A DNA stretch of 64,000 bases from Ceratobasidium sp. AG-K (taxonomy: Eukaryota; Basidiomycota; Agaricomycetes; Cantharellales; Ceratobasidiaceae): assembly GCA_037039685.1 (NCBI GenBank), contig JAWNGF010000004.1, forward strand, positions 1,612,001 through 1,676,000, read 5' to 3'. Below, in pieces: positions 46,406 through 58,852 of this stretch (the stretch's first letter is position 1; every line of letters starts with the position of its first letter). The notes beneath the pieces are model-generated. The model was not told the DNA's origin, searched no databases, and saw only the letters and a list, made by a program, of their open reading frames with translations. Position numbers and translations under genes: made by a program.

Positions 46406-47946
46406 ATGGCCTCGAAGCGAGTAAGTATTAATCTCTGGGTGCGCCCGTGGTGTCCGGATTCTTGACTGAAGCTCCCCGGTCCTACTTAGACCAGGCCACC
46501 GCTACTCAGCCAACTATGGAAAATCATCCTCGGGTGCCACTCGTTACAAGTAAGATGGTAGGTCCTTACTCGGCCTTCGTGATAAACTACCTGAAGTTGC
46601 TGATACCCCAGTTCTTTCATCATAATCAGCAGTTGGACGATATCATTGCTCATCTTGTTCAACACGGTTGCCGGGATATTACGTCTAGTCTCGATTGGAA
46701 GCGCTGCATACGATATCCTTTCGCACACGGAGGATCTGGTGCCATATACCAAGGTTGGCTGCATGATGGCCAGCCTGTTGCGGTCAAATGCATAGAAGTA
46801 TTGGGACACTGGGCTTCATGGGTTCACACGCCAAAGTGCCTGAAAGTAGGTCCACTTGTCTAACGAGCACTATTTACGGGACTGATTTCTACTTTCGGTA
46901 GCACGCGGCACATGAGTTATACATGTGGTCCAAATGCGATCACCCTGGTATCCTCAAGGTGCTCGGGTTTGCTCGTTTCGGTGGTCACATTCTCGTTATT
47001 TCGCCATGGATGCAAAAGGGTTGTATTCGGAGCTACGTCGAACACCATCCTCAGTGCAATCGGCTTAAACTAGTGAGTAAGCGAGTTGAAACCGAGCATT
47101 TCGAGTGTCCCCCTCACTGGCGATTACTCAGTGTATCCAGCTTTCAGCAGCAGTGGAATATTTGCACTCAAAAGGATTGGTAGGCAAAGCTCAACACATG
47201 TTTCAGGCTGATCCTATTTCTCTTGTAGATACATGGCGACATCAAACCTGTAAACGCTTCCTTGCCCGTTTTTATCCTTCCGTTCTGACCGCGCCTTTGC
47301 TCTTAGGATAACACTGTTGTTTCTGAGCAAGGGCATTCTCAAATTGTCGATTTCGGTAGTGCAATAATGACGAACTATAGTACGCTTTGCTTTACCCGGA
47401 CAGGGTATAAAAGTACACTACGTTTCACGGTGCGTTTACTAGGATATAACGTACTGATAAATACTGACTTTTGGCTTGTTCCACGAAGGCCCCCGAGCTC
47501 CTGGCCGGAACAAGCGACACGTTTACCCTTGCAACTGACATATACGCGTTTGGAATGGTTCGTTGTTTCTTTATAGATGCACGACGCGAGTTAACAGGTC
47601 TCTTTGTTTATAGACAGTACTGGTATGTACACAGTTTGCTATATCATAGCACTACAACACGGTGCCATGTATCAGAGGCTAATTCGTCTGATAGCAAATT
47701 ATGTCTGGCGGCGTTCCCTTTGCAAACAAGAATGATTTAGCGATTATATGCGAAGTTGTATTCTATCAGAACAAACCTACCCGCCCCGATTTTGGTGAAT
47801 CCTGTGGACACAGAGGCACTGAAGACAGGCTATGGGGCTTGCTTATGAGGTGCTGGGCATACACGCCAGAGGGGCGACCAACGGCGACGGAGGTGAAAGA
47901 AGAGGTGGGTAGTTTTGCTGTGGTAATTAATGAGGATGGGGTTTAA
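46406..47946 (+). CDS. Protein kinase-like gene 1 (HGD catalytic loop)
   Basis: A multi-exon kinase of the type expanded in Rhizoctonia-like fungi. Before the kinase domain: LDDIIAHLVQHGCRDIT. Then a Gly-rich loop AHGGSGAIYQGWL, catalytic Lys in VAVKCIE, the C-helix block AAHELYMWSKCDHPGILKVL, catalytic loop HGDIKP/DN split by an intron (47243-47310 region), VDFGSA (DFG) and APELLAG (APE). It ends near LLMRCWAYTPEGRPTATEV. HRD is replaced by HGD, keeping the catalytic Asp. Activation-segment exons around 47600-47700 are unclear and may be damaged (the expected ILEL/TGK-type exon is not obvious), so the gene may be decaying. The first exon (ATG 46406) is tentative. Paralogous to the next gene. 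Confidence 0.7.
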
Positions 47947-48969
47947 CAGTCATCTATGGTAGTTGGTTTGGATCAGCCAATTGTGATCACCTGACCGTAA
48001 CAAACGGTGAGCTTATCTATCGGACTGCTGAATCCTTATTAATATTTAATCCTTGAGGATAGTTGGAGCCTCGAAGGGTCGGTGTGTTTTACCCAGTTAT
48101 TATCTCTGATTCAAACCGAGATATGCTGTATTTTATCTCTGGATGATTTATTTGACTCGGACTTGACTATAGAATAAGGGTGTTTAAGCAAACGTCTTTG
48201 CCTACGATCACTACTATTAGAGTGATAGAAATATGGCTATGTGGTGTAGGCGATGCACTCCCACCCGGAACCCTCGGACCCAAAACACGAGGCAGCACTG
48301 CCCTACCCATTTAGTACAATGGAGGAGCAGTATCAGGACCCACACGTGTTGTTTCACCTTTATCAACCTGCAGTTTCATCCACCTGAAACACAACCCCCC
48401 ATCGCCATGGTATCCCTTCCCGTGAGCTCAGAACCACGTACCTATTATGCTATACTAATACAGTGCAACGCACGCTTATAGTGGCTACTGAAGTGGATCT
48501 TGAGGTACACATGGGACTATACAAGGCAGGTACAGATTGGTATTGGGGCGCGCTGGCTAACCGCGCGGTTGAACCTGTAGAAGTATTTCAGTGAATCTTA
48601 GATGTCTCCTAGAGGCAGAAAGGAGTGCACTACCCAACGTAGGTTGAACCCCAACACCTCCGTTTCTACCCTGCTGAAATCTCCTGGTGCACATAACCAA
48701 GGCCGCACAGGACACTGGGTTTGAACCTACAGATGTCCAAACTGCCAGTCTATGTTATGATACAAGCGAGGGTCGCAGCGTAGAGGATGGTGAGTGACAA
48801 AAACTCACGTGATTTCACCATTACGTAAATATAACCCACGCTTCAGCAGGCCTTGCCGCATGTAGCGTGATTGCGCAGCACTGCGTGTCGATTGGTAGTA
48901 CAAGCGTACGTTCATCATGATGTTCTAGCATCAGCGCTCGACTCAGAAGCTCCCGCGGTCGCTCCTGTA
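47947..48969. other. Spacer between the two kinase-like genes
   Basis: About 1 kb. It may contain 5' exons of the second kinase-like gene, which I could not assign. Confidence 0.4.
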
Positions 48970-50228
48970 GAACTTGGACGAAGTTGTCTCCCATTTAGTT
49001 CAACACGGTTGCAAAGACGCTACCGGCGACCTTGATCTAGTAAATTTTACGCCACCTCTTGTGGCCCGAGGTGGATACGGATTAGTATACCTGGGAAGAC
49101 TTTTGAATGGACAAGAAGTTGCAATCAAGTGTATCGATGCGCTAAATAATCTAGGAGCACAAAACGATACCGGAAAAAATATCAAGGTAGGATTCCGATG
49201 CACCTAATCTATTTCATGCTCGCTGAACGCCTTGAAAGCGGGCTGCGCGGGAGCTTTACACGTGGTCCAAGTGCGACCACCCTGGAGTCTTGAAACTCCT
49301 TGGATTTGCCCGATTTAAAGAGCAAATAGCCTTGATTTCGCCATGGATTTCGCCAGGTCCTCTTAGTCTTTTTATCGTGCGAAACCCTCTCGTGAATCGC
49401 ATCTCAATAGTAAGTACCTTTGTTCCTAGTAGTGGCTCGGCTCACCATTTCCATTATTTATGCTTCGCCAGTGTATCCAACTAGCTAAGGCACTTGAGTA
49501 CCTTCATTCAAAGGGAATCGTGAGCTGGAAATCTAAAACAATCCCGGCGTCTTGAGTAGCTAACAAAATCCTTAGATACATGGTGACCTCAAGCCGGTAT
49601 ATCCATCGACGCTCTTAACTTACCTCTCGCTGACGCCTGCGCGTAGGACAACGCAATGATGTCTGATCAGGGACGCCCTCAGCTCGCGGACTTTGGCAAC
49701 GCATCCTTGACCGTCCATACTAGCCTTCAATTTACTCAAACCACATGCTCAAAGGTCACGCCCCGATTTGCTGTATGTCCACTGAGTGTCTATCCATGTT
49801 GGAGACTCATGAGGTTTGTGAACTAAAGGCACCGGAGCTCTTGAAAGGATCAACCGGGTACACGCGGAAAGCAGACATATATGCGCTCGGAATGGTACGT
49901 AGCACAATTTTTTCAGTGTATAATGAATTTCCAACTCAGATTGCATTTGCAGACTATACTTGTAGGTCGGAGCGTACCTAGGAAGAGTTCTTGCTAACGC
50001 GCCATGACCTAGCAAACTTTAACAGGAAAGCTTCCATTTGCGAACAAGACTGACCACGCAATCGTATATGCTGTCACAATCGAAGGGGCTTTACCTCGAC
50101 GTTCTGACTTCTATGATTCCATCGGAGACTGGTATAAGAAGTCTGAAAATAGGTTTTGGGAATTGCTGGTATGGTGTTGGAGCCAAGATCCTAAGGACCG
50201 ACCGACCGCGGCCGAGGTAGCAAACGCA
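48970..50228 (+). CDS. Protein kinase-like gene 2 (HGD catalytic loop), 5' end unresolved
   Basis: Tandem paralogue of the preceding gene with the same exon pattern. The acceptor TCCTGTAG precedes LDEVVSHLVQHGCKDAT. Then come the Gly-rich loop ARGGYGLVYLGRL, VAIKCID (catalytic Lys), ARELYTWSKCDHPGVLKLL, IQLAKALEYLHSKGIV, HGDLKP/DN with an intron at the same place as in gene 1, LADFGNAS and APELLKG. It continues DIYALGM, then KLPFANKTDHAIVYAV, and ends FWELLVWCWSQDPKDRPTAA. Kinase subdomains I-XI can all be matched, so the domain itself may be functional. The upstream exon(s) with the start codon and the last exon are not resolved. Confidence 0.72.
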
Positions 50229-50745
50229 GTAAGTTCGAATTCACACGATCGAACAAGGCGCAGAACGCGAACTCACCTGCGTAAAATTAGTTGATAGATA
50301 TCGAACAATGCATATATGTTTGAGGTGTGCGCTTGACCTGTCTATGTTTTGTGCTTGTGTTGTGGTCGGGTGACCTCTCCATCAGAGATAACCTGGTAAG
50401 GTATCGTCAGCGTCGTTCATTGTAGCTTTTCGGACTATGGGATATATAGGTATATACTTTGGGGAAACAGTAATATATATCTGGATTAGGATGTGTTCTA
50501 TAAACGCCAATGCTTTCAGTTGGCTACCAACCTCAAATCATTCATTCATGTAAGCATTAGTATCTAGATCTAGAACCTAGTCGCGTCGCACTCGTTATCC
50601 CGACCGTGGCCTATAGTGCTATAGGCTATCTAGCTCGAACTGAATTGCTATCATAGTCCGTAGCATTGCAAATAGTACATCCTAACAATAACCTAAACAA
50701 ACACACAGCTCCAAAAATCCCAACAAACAAAGCGCAAAAGTCCGT
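50229..50745. other. Intergenic between convergent genes
   Basis: About 520 bp, AT-rich. No gene seen; probably 3' ends of both neighbours. Confidence 0.4.
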
Positions 50746-51747
50746 CTAATATCGAGTATAATCACTCTCCACCGCCGTCCGACCCCTCATCCTCTTCATA
50801 TCCTCCTCATACTCTGCCTGAACCCGTCTCCTATTCGCCGCATGATCCTTCATGCGCGCGAACCAACCAAAGACTCCTCCCCGCCCTTCCTCCTCCGCAC
50901 CTGGCTCGACATTGATTCGTCGCCCAGCACCCTCCCACTCTGTATCCCTGCCCGAATTAAAGAACCCTCGACGAGACGGTGAACGGCGGTCTCCGAATCC
51001 CGACCTCGGTCGATCTCCAAACCCGGACCGCGGTCGCTCGCCAAAACTCGAACGGGGACGTTCGCCTCCGAATACCGAGGTTCGAGGAGTGTGGTTTGAT
51101 TTCGTGGGAAGAGTCGGGGCAGGGGGGAGTTGGCCAAACGTTGTCCGGGGAGGTTCTGCGTAACCTGTTCGAGGTGGGTCTGCGTAAGCTGGCCGAGGAG
51201 GGTCTGCATAGCTCGCTCTCCCAGGCGTAGATACCTCCCCTCCATACACCGACGGTCTGATCTCGTCAAACGTTCGCGCATTGACGCCAAACGTCCGGGC
51301 GCCGAACCCGGAGACGGGTTGAGGGGCTACTGGTTCGGTGACGGGTGCCGCTGCCGCCGAGCTGTCACGCTTCCCGAACCCGAACCCTCCTGATTTTTCT
51401 TCCTTGTGCCGAGTATAGCCGGGCCGCCGGAAGCAGCTGTGGCGATGGGCATAGTAGATGAGGCCGAGGATCCAGAGGAGGGCGAGGGCGCCACCGACGG
51501 AACCGCCGACCATGGCACCGATGTTGGGTGTTTGCGAGGCGGCGGATGCAGGGGCAGTTTCGGCGGGAGGAGAGGTTGATGATGTGGATGTTCCGGATAA
51601 TGTTATGGACGACATGGTGGTGAGGGTTAATGTTATTAAACTCCCCGAAAGTGTGGGCGAGGCGGTGGAGGGAGTGCTAAGTGGGATAGTGAGCTGTGAA
51701 GTTCCAGAGGGTCCGATTCCGACAATGAACGTTGAGCTACTGGACAT
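50746..51747 (-). CDS. Ser/Thr-rich single-pass membrane protein with Pro/Arg repeats
   Basis: Single exon of 333 codons. Residues 1-75 are mucin-like (Ser/Thr/Pro-rich, likely O-glycosylated) without a cleavable signal peptide. A TM segment follows at about residues 76-99 (GGSVGGALALLWILGLIYYA), then basic HRHSCFRRPG, so the topology is probably N-outside. The cytosolic part has a (YADPPRP)-type repeat (ADPPRPAYADPPRTGYAEPP) and a second one, GERPRS/GFGDRPRS, repeated four times. The tail has EYEEDMKRMRGRTAVE. The architecture resembles fungal wall-stress-sensor or Wsc/Mid2-like proteins, but no WSC domain is present; function unknown. It resembles the next gene. Confidence 0.75.
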   Translation of the reverse strand: MSSSSTFIVGIGPSGTSQLTIPLSTPSTASPTLSGSLITLTLTTMSSITLSGTSTSSTSPPAETAPASAASQTPNIGAMVGGSVGGALALLWILGLIYYAHRHSCFRRPGYTRHKEEKSGGFGFGKRDSSAAAAPVTEPVAPQPVSGFGARTFGVNARTFDEIRPSVYGGEVSTPGRASYADPPRPAYADPPRTGYAEPPRTTFGQLPPAPTLPTKSNHTPRTSVFGGERPRSSFGERPRSGFGDRPRSGFGDRRSPSRRGFFNSGRDTEWEGAGRRINVEPGAEEEGRGGVFGWFARMKDHAANRRRVQAEYEEDMKRMRGRTAVESDYTRY

Positions 51748-53149
51748 TCAGCGGGGGTCACGGGACGGGTAGCTCGCTTGATTGGCGAATGTGGATACGC
51801 GGAATAGTCGGTGACAGCGGAGTAAATGTCGAGCGCAGAATGAAAGCCAGGTTGTAAAGCGCGGTTTCGTGCTAGGCTAGGGCGGGGACTTCGATCAAAG
51901 GCTGTCGCAGACCGCAAGTGCTATTGACGAAAAAATATAGGGACTAGATCCACGCGGACTGCGTATGACAGGGATTGTCGATCTGGAGTGACAGACGTCA
52001 GTTTTGACTGATTGAGCGACCGTAACATAATAAGGTGAATGAATTGCTCTACGTAACCGATAAACGATAGGGGACGTATAGTGCGAATCAGGGTGGGGGT
52101 GATCATCCAGGGACGACGGCCCGGCCATCATAGGGCGGTGAAGTTGCGGGGACCAGGGAGGAGGGTGTTGAATGGGACTCACCGTCGTCAAAACCTAGTT
52201 CGTCAACGTCTGTATTCAATGGGACCTGGATAGATTGCAATCAGCACCCAAGTATGTCGCCTCTCCCAAGACCAAAAATAAGTCCAGATCGGCTTGATGA
52301 AACAGTCCGCCCGTCAAGGACGCACAACTTTCATTTACGCTCAACACGTTGACCGTGTCCACCCTTGAACGGTAGCTAGCAACCCATGAATACGTTGAAA
52401 CCTACTCACGTCTTGTTCCGGCTCTCTTCCTCGACGCCGTTGGATATGTGCCCGAATATGTGCAGTTCAAACTGAATGAAGGAGAAAACGAGCGGCGCAA
52501 GTTGGGTTGGATGTCGACGTCAACTACGTCCAATGACGACAACCACTTCAGATGCCCGGAAGCCGCAGCCAAGCCTTCCCGTCACGTAACGCCTGCTCCC
52601 AAGTCAGTTCGAAAGTTTTACAGTAAACAAGAGACCAGCCTCGCCTTGAAGACGTCGTCTACACAACAACATCTCGCACGATTCCCATCCCTGTCGCCTT
52701 CTCACTAACCATATTTGAAATTGAACCGGTCCCATGTGGTCGGCATCTATTTGGTGCCGTTGCCACGTGGGTCGATCTTGGCGGATTAGGTTGGTGCGAG
52801 TTTGCAAGGGGTTAAAGTACGATAGGAGCTCGCTATAACAATTGGTGGCTTTTGCGTTTAGACTTTACAGTAGGATGTGATCGAGCGTCTGGTGCAAGGC
52901 TCATCGCGTATTGCACCGACCCCTTTGATGTGTATAATGCAGTAAATGACAGACATACATCCGGAAAGGCACATGAAAAACAGTCCAAGCATGACCCAGA
53001 ACAAAAAAAAACAAGCACATAGTGGAACATGCATGTAGAAGAAAAGAATGGTGTCCTTCCAGCGTACTGTCGCACTTTTGAAACAAACAAACAAGATAGG
53101 AAAATAAAAATGTAGATACGGCTAAGATCCAAACTCCAAAGCAAGACGT
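51748..53149. other. Spacer between the two mucin-like genes, 1.4 kb
   Basis: Promoter of the first mucin-like gene and terminator of the second. A short open frame near 52448-52708 shows no domain. Confidence 0.4.
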
Positions 53150-54612
53150 CTAGTAGGCCACCGCTACCTCGTGGGATTCAGTGCTCCCGGGTCCTCTCCT
53201 CCACGCCGGACGACCCCACTGTCCAGGACCCTCTTCCAAACCATAAGACCGCTCTCGTATTTGACGCATATCGTCCCTGTACATCCGCTTCACGGCTCGC
53301 TCGTTCGCACCTCGTTTCCACACCCACCGTGAGAGCCCGGCCAGCGCGAGGAGGCCAATGACAGACCCCACAGCCGCACCGGCAATCACACCAGATGGGT
53401 TCCCGGCCGTGGTCGTTGATCCCGAAGTGTTGGCGCCTTCGGGGGCTGGGAGGGCGGTTAGAGAGGCTGAGCTCGTAAATGAGGTTGTGGTGGGAGAAGT
53501 GGGAGAGGTTGGGTCGGGTCCGGGGGTTGTGATAGCCGTTGAAGGGAGGGGTAGGGAGAGGGTGCCGACGAGTGTGGGCGAGGAGATGCTTTCGACATAG
53601 GACGATAATGTGGTCGTGCCGGTCGAGAGCGGGATCGAGACCAGTGAGCTCTCGGTCGAAGATGATGGCAGGTCAGTGATGATACTGAGCACCGTAGTCG
53701 AGGGGAATGTGAGGGTTTCAGTGTAGTATGAAAAGGTGTTGCTCGACGTCGCAGGCTCCGGGCTGACCGTAGGAATCTGCACAGTAGTCGAGACCGGCTC
53801 TACGCTCGTCGGGTCCGCAGAGGTAAGCACAGCCGTTGTTGGCGCGAACACTGTGCTAATTCCCGCGCTTGAGGAACGACTCGGAGTTGCCATCGGAGGT
53901 TGGGTGTAAATCTCGGTGATAGTCACTGTGGGCCGGACGATTATCCTGCTCGTCGAGGAAGTGGAATTGACGGCTACGGGTGAACTAGACATGGCGGAGG
54001 TGGACACTCGAGCCGTTTGGGTGCTGCTGACTGGAAGAGAGCTTGTCGAGGCTGTTGACTCGACCTCTGAAGTAGAGGCGATGATAAAAGATGTGGAAAC
54101 AGATTCGACGGAAGAGACGGGAGCAGAGGTGGTTGCATCGCTATGTGCGGAAGTAGTTGGGGACGACAGATGAGTAGAGGAGGGTATAAAAGTCGAGGAG
54201 GTGGGAGTGGATAAAATGGCGGACGTCGACGGGATCGAACTTGGTGCTGTTGACGTTGGTATACTGGATACACTAGCAGCCTGAGCCGTTGCTGTTGCTG
54301 TTGCACTCGTTGGCGCTGTTGTCGTCGCACCGACCGTTGCCGTCGAAATTACGCTAGATTCTGATCGGCAGCGCTTAGCCTCTCGTTTGTTTGCCGATCA
54401 TCGCACTCACCGGTCGCCGTCACGATGAACGGAATGGTACTATTGTTCGACGCTGTCGAGTACGATACCGTATATGTAACATTTCCAGATGGTTCAGGAA
54501 TACATGTTGGCGGTATGTGCGACGCCACGGTCGTTGATGCCCCGCTTGTGCTGCCGCTGACAGTGGCGGTCGGGACAGTACATGGCGGCAGCGAGTGCGC
54601 AGTGGTGGACAT
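53150..54612 (-). CDS. Ser/Thr-rich single-pass membrane protein (mucin-like)
   Basis: Two exons joined over a GT-AG intron at 54361-54410, total about 470 residues. Roughly the first 380 residues are Ser/Thr/Ala/Pro/Val-rich with a few Cys near the start, predicted heavily O-glycosylated. A TM segment follows (SGVIAGAAVGSVIGLLALAG), then a basic stop-transfer (WVWKRGANERAVKR) and a short tail MYRDDMRQIRERSYGLEEG. The tail resembles that of the neighbouring gene (EEDMKRMRGR), so the two may be old tandem duplicates with very different ectodomains. No clear signal peptide at ATG 54612. A role in cell-wall sensing or adhesion is a guess. Confidence 0.75.
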
Positions 54613-57600
54613 GGTAGGCCTGTCGACGTGGAGAGCGCGCTGTCCTCAGATGACCGACTTCCACGGAGATACTTTGGGCCCAGACGGGGTAATAAGGAGC
54701 GTGACCGGAAGATGGAAGTTGACTGCGGAAGAGGGTAGTAAATATCTCAGCGGTCCGGTGAATAACTGGGAAGACAGGGTAGCCAGGGATGCGACGGGTA
54801 CGGGCAAAACGTCATTGATACTTACCTCGAGTGGTCGGGGGAGAGAGAAAAACGCCCAAGTCCTCACCCATCATAAAAGCTGGCGTCCTGCCAGCTGGAC
54901 ATATGGTACTTGACCGCCTAGAACCGAGGAAGCACCGAGAAGTCCTGCCGATCATGCAGCCAAAATTCTCGAATGCTTCCCAGGCTGGTCCCCGCATGGA
55001 TACACCGATGCACGTGCTCGGTCTCGTGTGTGGACAAATTTTATTACAACGGTGGAGAGAGGTGCCTCGTCACCGGTGCTGCGGTAGTTGGCGGGAGTTG
55101 CTTTGTTCCAGCCGCTCCCTGAATTTCCTCCGCAAGCCACAAATGGAATTGGTCTGCCTCGGAATGAATTCAAACTATGATTGATCAACAGGCACCCTTT
55201 TTCATTAGTGCCGATTGGGAGCAAAGTTATTCCAGGCAGAGCTGATACTATTTCGTCTCTGTCGCGGGATTATGGGTATACAAATACGCGTATGGCATAT
55301 TCCGTAACTCTCGGGCATCAGAAAGATATGCATCAGTCCGCCGAGTCCACAGAACGGCAGACTCGGATGGTGTGAATCGTCGATAGAAGTGTGAAACTTG
55401 CTAAACTAGTATGGGACTAATCAAATGATAGCACCCGCGTCCACAAAAACATCCAAACCATTTGCGTTGCATCATTATGTAACCGGGGTGTGACACGTGA
55501 CTTTACCTCTCCACGGTCGCCTATCTTCAGTGATCCAAATCGAATAAGTCCCTATAGAATTCCTTTATCCGATAGTACAAACTTACCATAAGTTCAAGGG
55601 GTGGTGTGTGACGGCGCATATACTCGGCCCTCGGTGCTGGGTGATCCGCTGCAGGCCCGGCCACAGCCTGTTACTTGGCGTGACCGACGTCGGCCGCCCG
55701 AGGCTGATGGCTGCCGACGTTCCCTTACTTACGAGCCCCCAAAATTGGGAAAGTTGGAGGAAAGTTGGGAAATGAAGTTAGGAATCGCCGCTTGCTGTAA
55801 CCCACCACCCAAAGCAATAACCGACCTGATCCTTCTTACTTCTCCCTTCAAATTTACTGGGAATCTATTATATCTATCCTGAGAACGGGCCACCCTGCTT
55901 TAAAACACGAATCTGATGGCTACGTCGACACGGCGGGCTGCCCATATAGCGCTTAGGAGACCCAGATTCGGTGGACACTACCGGCGTCGTGCAGGGTACA
56001 AAAGTACGGGAAAATGTCACGTAGAGGGCTATAATGTCAGGGCGCTAGGTTTATTCAGTAATATTGCGTAGTGAAGGGAAACCAACGTATAAAGTCCAGA
56101 CAATCTATGGCCAAGTGAATGTATTACACACGCCCACCCTTCTTTCTCGCTGGGGCGTTCGACTCGGGAGGCATGGATTGCGTCATTTCAATCACACGGC
56201 CCGGAGGCTGGAATCACGGGGCTGGTCGCATGAGCGAGAGTATGACTTCGAAGTTTTGGGTAAACATACACTAAATTAGAACTGCTAGGCTTATGGAGAG
56301 ATTCACCGCGGCCTGTGGAAGCTTGCTCACGTGGAGGTGGCATGTTGTGCTCGTTGTAGCGCCAGCAGCAGCCTCTGAGCCTCGAGCTCACTCTTTCCAT
56401 ATCTCCCCCCAAGGGTTACTCTCCGTGTTATCCATAGGGGTACTTGATCTCCGAGCATACCAGGCGGGTAAGTTCTCCCACCGCCCTTATCTAGCATCGT
56501 ATCGCTAAGCCGACCTCGAATTACCTACCAAGCCACCTGCTCCCCGAGACCAAGTTGTGGCTTACTCTCATGTTCATGGCTACTTCTGACTCTAATTTCA
56601 CGACAGGAACTACTATCCGGATCCCCTGCACCATATCGAATTGATGGAACAGAACGTACATACACTACCGGTTCTGTTCTTGTGCCCTTGGAATTCCCGG
56701 TCTTATTTGTCCTGCCAACTGGGGCGGCCCAACCCGCCAGATCAGAGGATTTTTGGTTGGTCGGAAAAACACAGGAAATTGACCGATCAACATAGTTGAG
56801 AACACAGGATGTACTCTTGGCGCTGTCAACAACTAGGCGCCAGATTTTGACCGACGCCCGGTTCGGTACCTGGAAGCCGACTTGGAGAACTTGTTAGGCT
56901 CGTACGCATAGCAATGATCGATGGAACAACCGGGTGGATCCCCAAGGATGTCTTTCGGAGATGTAGATTTGACGTTGACTTGTGGGTAACGATCTCCCTC
57001 CTTTTCGGGGTATTTCCGTTCGGCGCTTAGTGAGTTCCCTTCGCGCGACTCAGTACCAAGTAACATGGACGGGGGTTGTCTAGAACAAACTGAGTGTGGA
57101 TGTGCCGCAACCACGTGTCAAATACCCACCTACAAAAAGCATACTTCGGTGCATTGCCAGGCACAAATTGTTCGGCTGGTGTTTGCTTTGTTCGGCGTTG
57201 CACCTGTGCTCGGGGTTACCGATTGTGCCCAGAGCCACACGTGAGATCAGCCTGGGGAATAAACGTGTGGTCCGAGGGTATTTCCTAGCTTCTGTCAATG
57301 CTTATTGGAAGGAGCTATCCAGAATCACCCCTTCCCATAGCCAAATTCATTGTCGATCAATCTTTGGTTGCGTTCCTTTTTACTTGAGACTCGCCTCCTT
57401 CGCCTCGGCACCTCGACCCACTGAGTTATCCTGTGTAGATCGTGAGCTGTCTTGCCATGGCAGTGACTTTGAGTGGGTCAGTAGCCAAGATGAGCGCATA
57501 CAGCCTTGCTCCCCCTTGTGCCCGCTTTTGCGTAGCACATTTCTCCAAGGTAAACCGTATGCTTTTGAGTATGCTCTATGAATCGACCTGGGATTTAATT

Positions 57601-58230
57601 TGAGCATCATCCCAGCTTTTCCATTGATTTGACAGACTGGCATCTGTCCAGCTTTGCCACGCCCTGGTCGGCCCTAAAGCCTAGTGGTCTGGAGGCTACC
57701 GTGAAAAGGCCCTTCATTCAAATACGCTTAGCCCGCATAGCCTGCAACCTTTTTGAAGTTCCCTCTCACCCTTCTACGTCTTTTCGTACAGGCTCCCCTA
57801 GGTTCAGACCGACGTGGGCTTGGTATCACTTCCCAAGCATACTGTATTTGCAGTTCTTGTCTTAGTTATCCCTCAATTTTACAGCGAAGCGCTGGTTCCT
57901 TTGATGAACTTAGGCTCGCGGTCGTTGAGGTGCTTGTATGTAGGTATGTCCGTAGGCACTGGCAGTCCAGCTCGCATGTATATATGTTTGCTAATAGTAC
58001 TGTATACTCAATTCCATTCATTCTCCCTGTAGGCTGGGACATGTACGATGAGCTTCATGCTCTAACCTTCGTTGCACGATTGATGGCCGGATGGAAGTTG
58101 TTTGTGACGTATCATCGCCGTCCCTCGTGCGCGGCTGGTAGTTCCTGCCCCACTACTCTGCCATTGAGCTGCCCTACGTCCTAGCAACGTCCAAAGGCTC
58201 TTGTGTTGCTATAAAATCCTCCTATATATA
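54613..58230. other. Gene-poor stretch, 3.6 kb
   Basis: Only unsupported short ORFs. TATATATA occurs at 58224-58230, directly before the next start codon, and ATAAAATCC a little upstream; one of these is a plausible core promoter element. Confidence 0.4.
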
Positions 58231-58852
58231 ATGTCACCCCTCGATAAAGGTCTACGTGGATTCCTCACATACGAGGGCGCAACAGATAGCCACCCCGAGG
58301 GCAACGACACCGTAGCACCCCCAGGCGGTGTCCCTGGTATGTCAGCACCGTGTCCGATTGTGCTCTGGTTTGTTTAATGAATTGCAACAGAGACTGTGGG
58401 GCATGTGGAGAGTGCTGGTACGCTCGAGGCTCTAGGTAGCGACCTGGGTCCAGACACGGGCCCGATGGCCACGCCTAGGATACGTGCAGGTGCACTCGCC
58501 CCTTCCGATGAAGCCACAATCCTCGCGTTAGTGCTCTGTATTTGAGCTGCGTTTATGTTGCTTATGATCGCGTTCTAGATCGTCCCCAAGAACGTTACCC
58601 TCTACTCTTGCTGAGGGTCTGGCGGGCAGTGGAGCGGCTCGCCGTAAGTTCCGAATACGACCATTGCGACTGAAAGCGCTGAATGTTTGCTTCTTAGCGG
58701 CTCAGACAAGGGTCTCTAGGCTGCGTGGCTGGACGAGGAGGGGAACTTCAAATTTCCGTTCCTCGATTCTGCGGGCCTTGGGTTTCCTTCGCGCTGTGAA
58801 GCATGTGTGTCGACGCGACGGAAGTGATAGCATGAAACAGACTGGGTTATGA
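58231..58852 (+). CDS. Small uncharacterised protein, four exons
   Basis: Not recognised. ATG 58231, exons 58231-58336, 58391-58526, 58579-58643 and 58698-58852, with introns of 54, 52 and 54 nt, all GT-AG. The three introns each restore the frame, which is hard to get by chance. The product (about 153 residues) is Gly/Ala/Pro/Asp-rich at first (MSPLDKGLRGFLTYEGATD, GSDLGPDTGPMATPRIR) and basic at the end (SRLRGWTRRGTSNFRSS, RAVKHVCRRDG). No signal peptide or TM segment. It could be the 5' part of a larger decayed gene. Confidence 0.5.
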
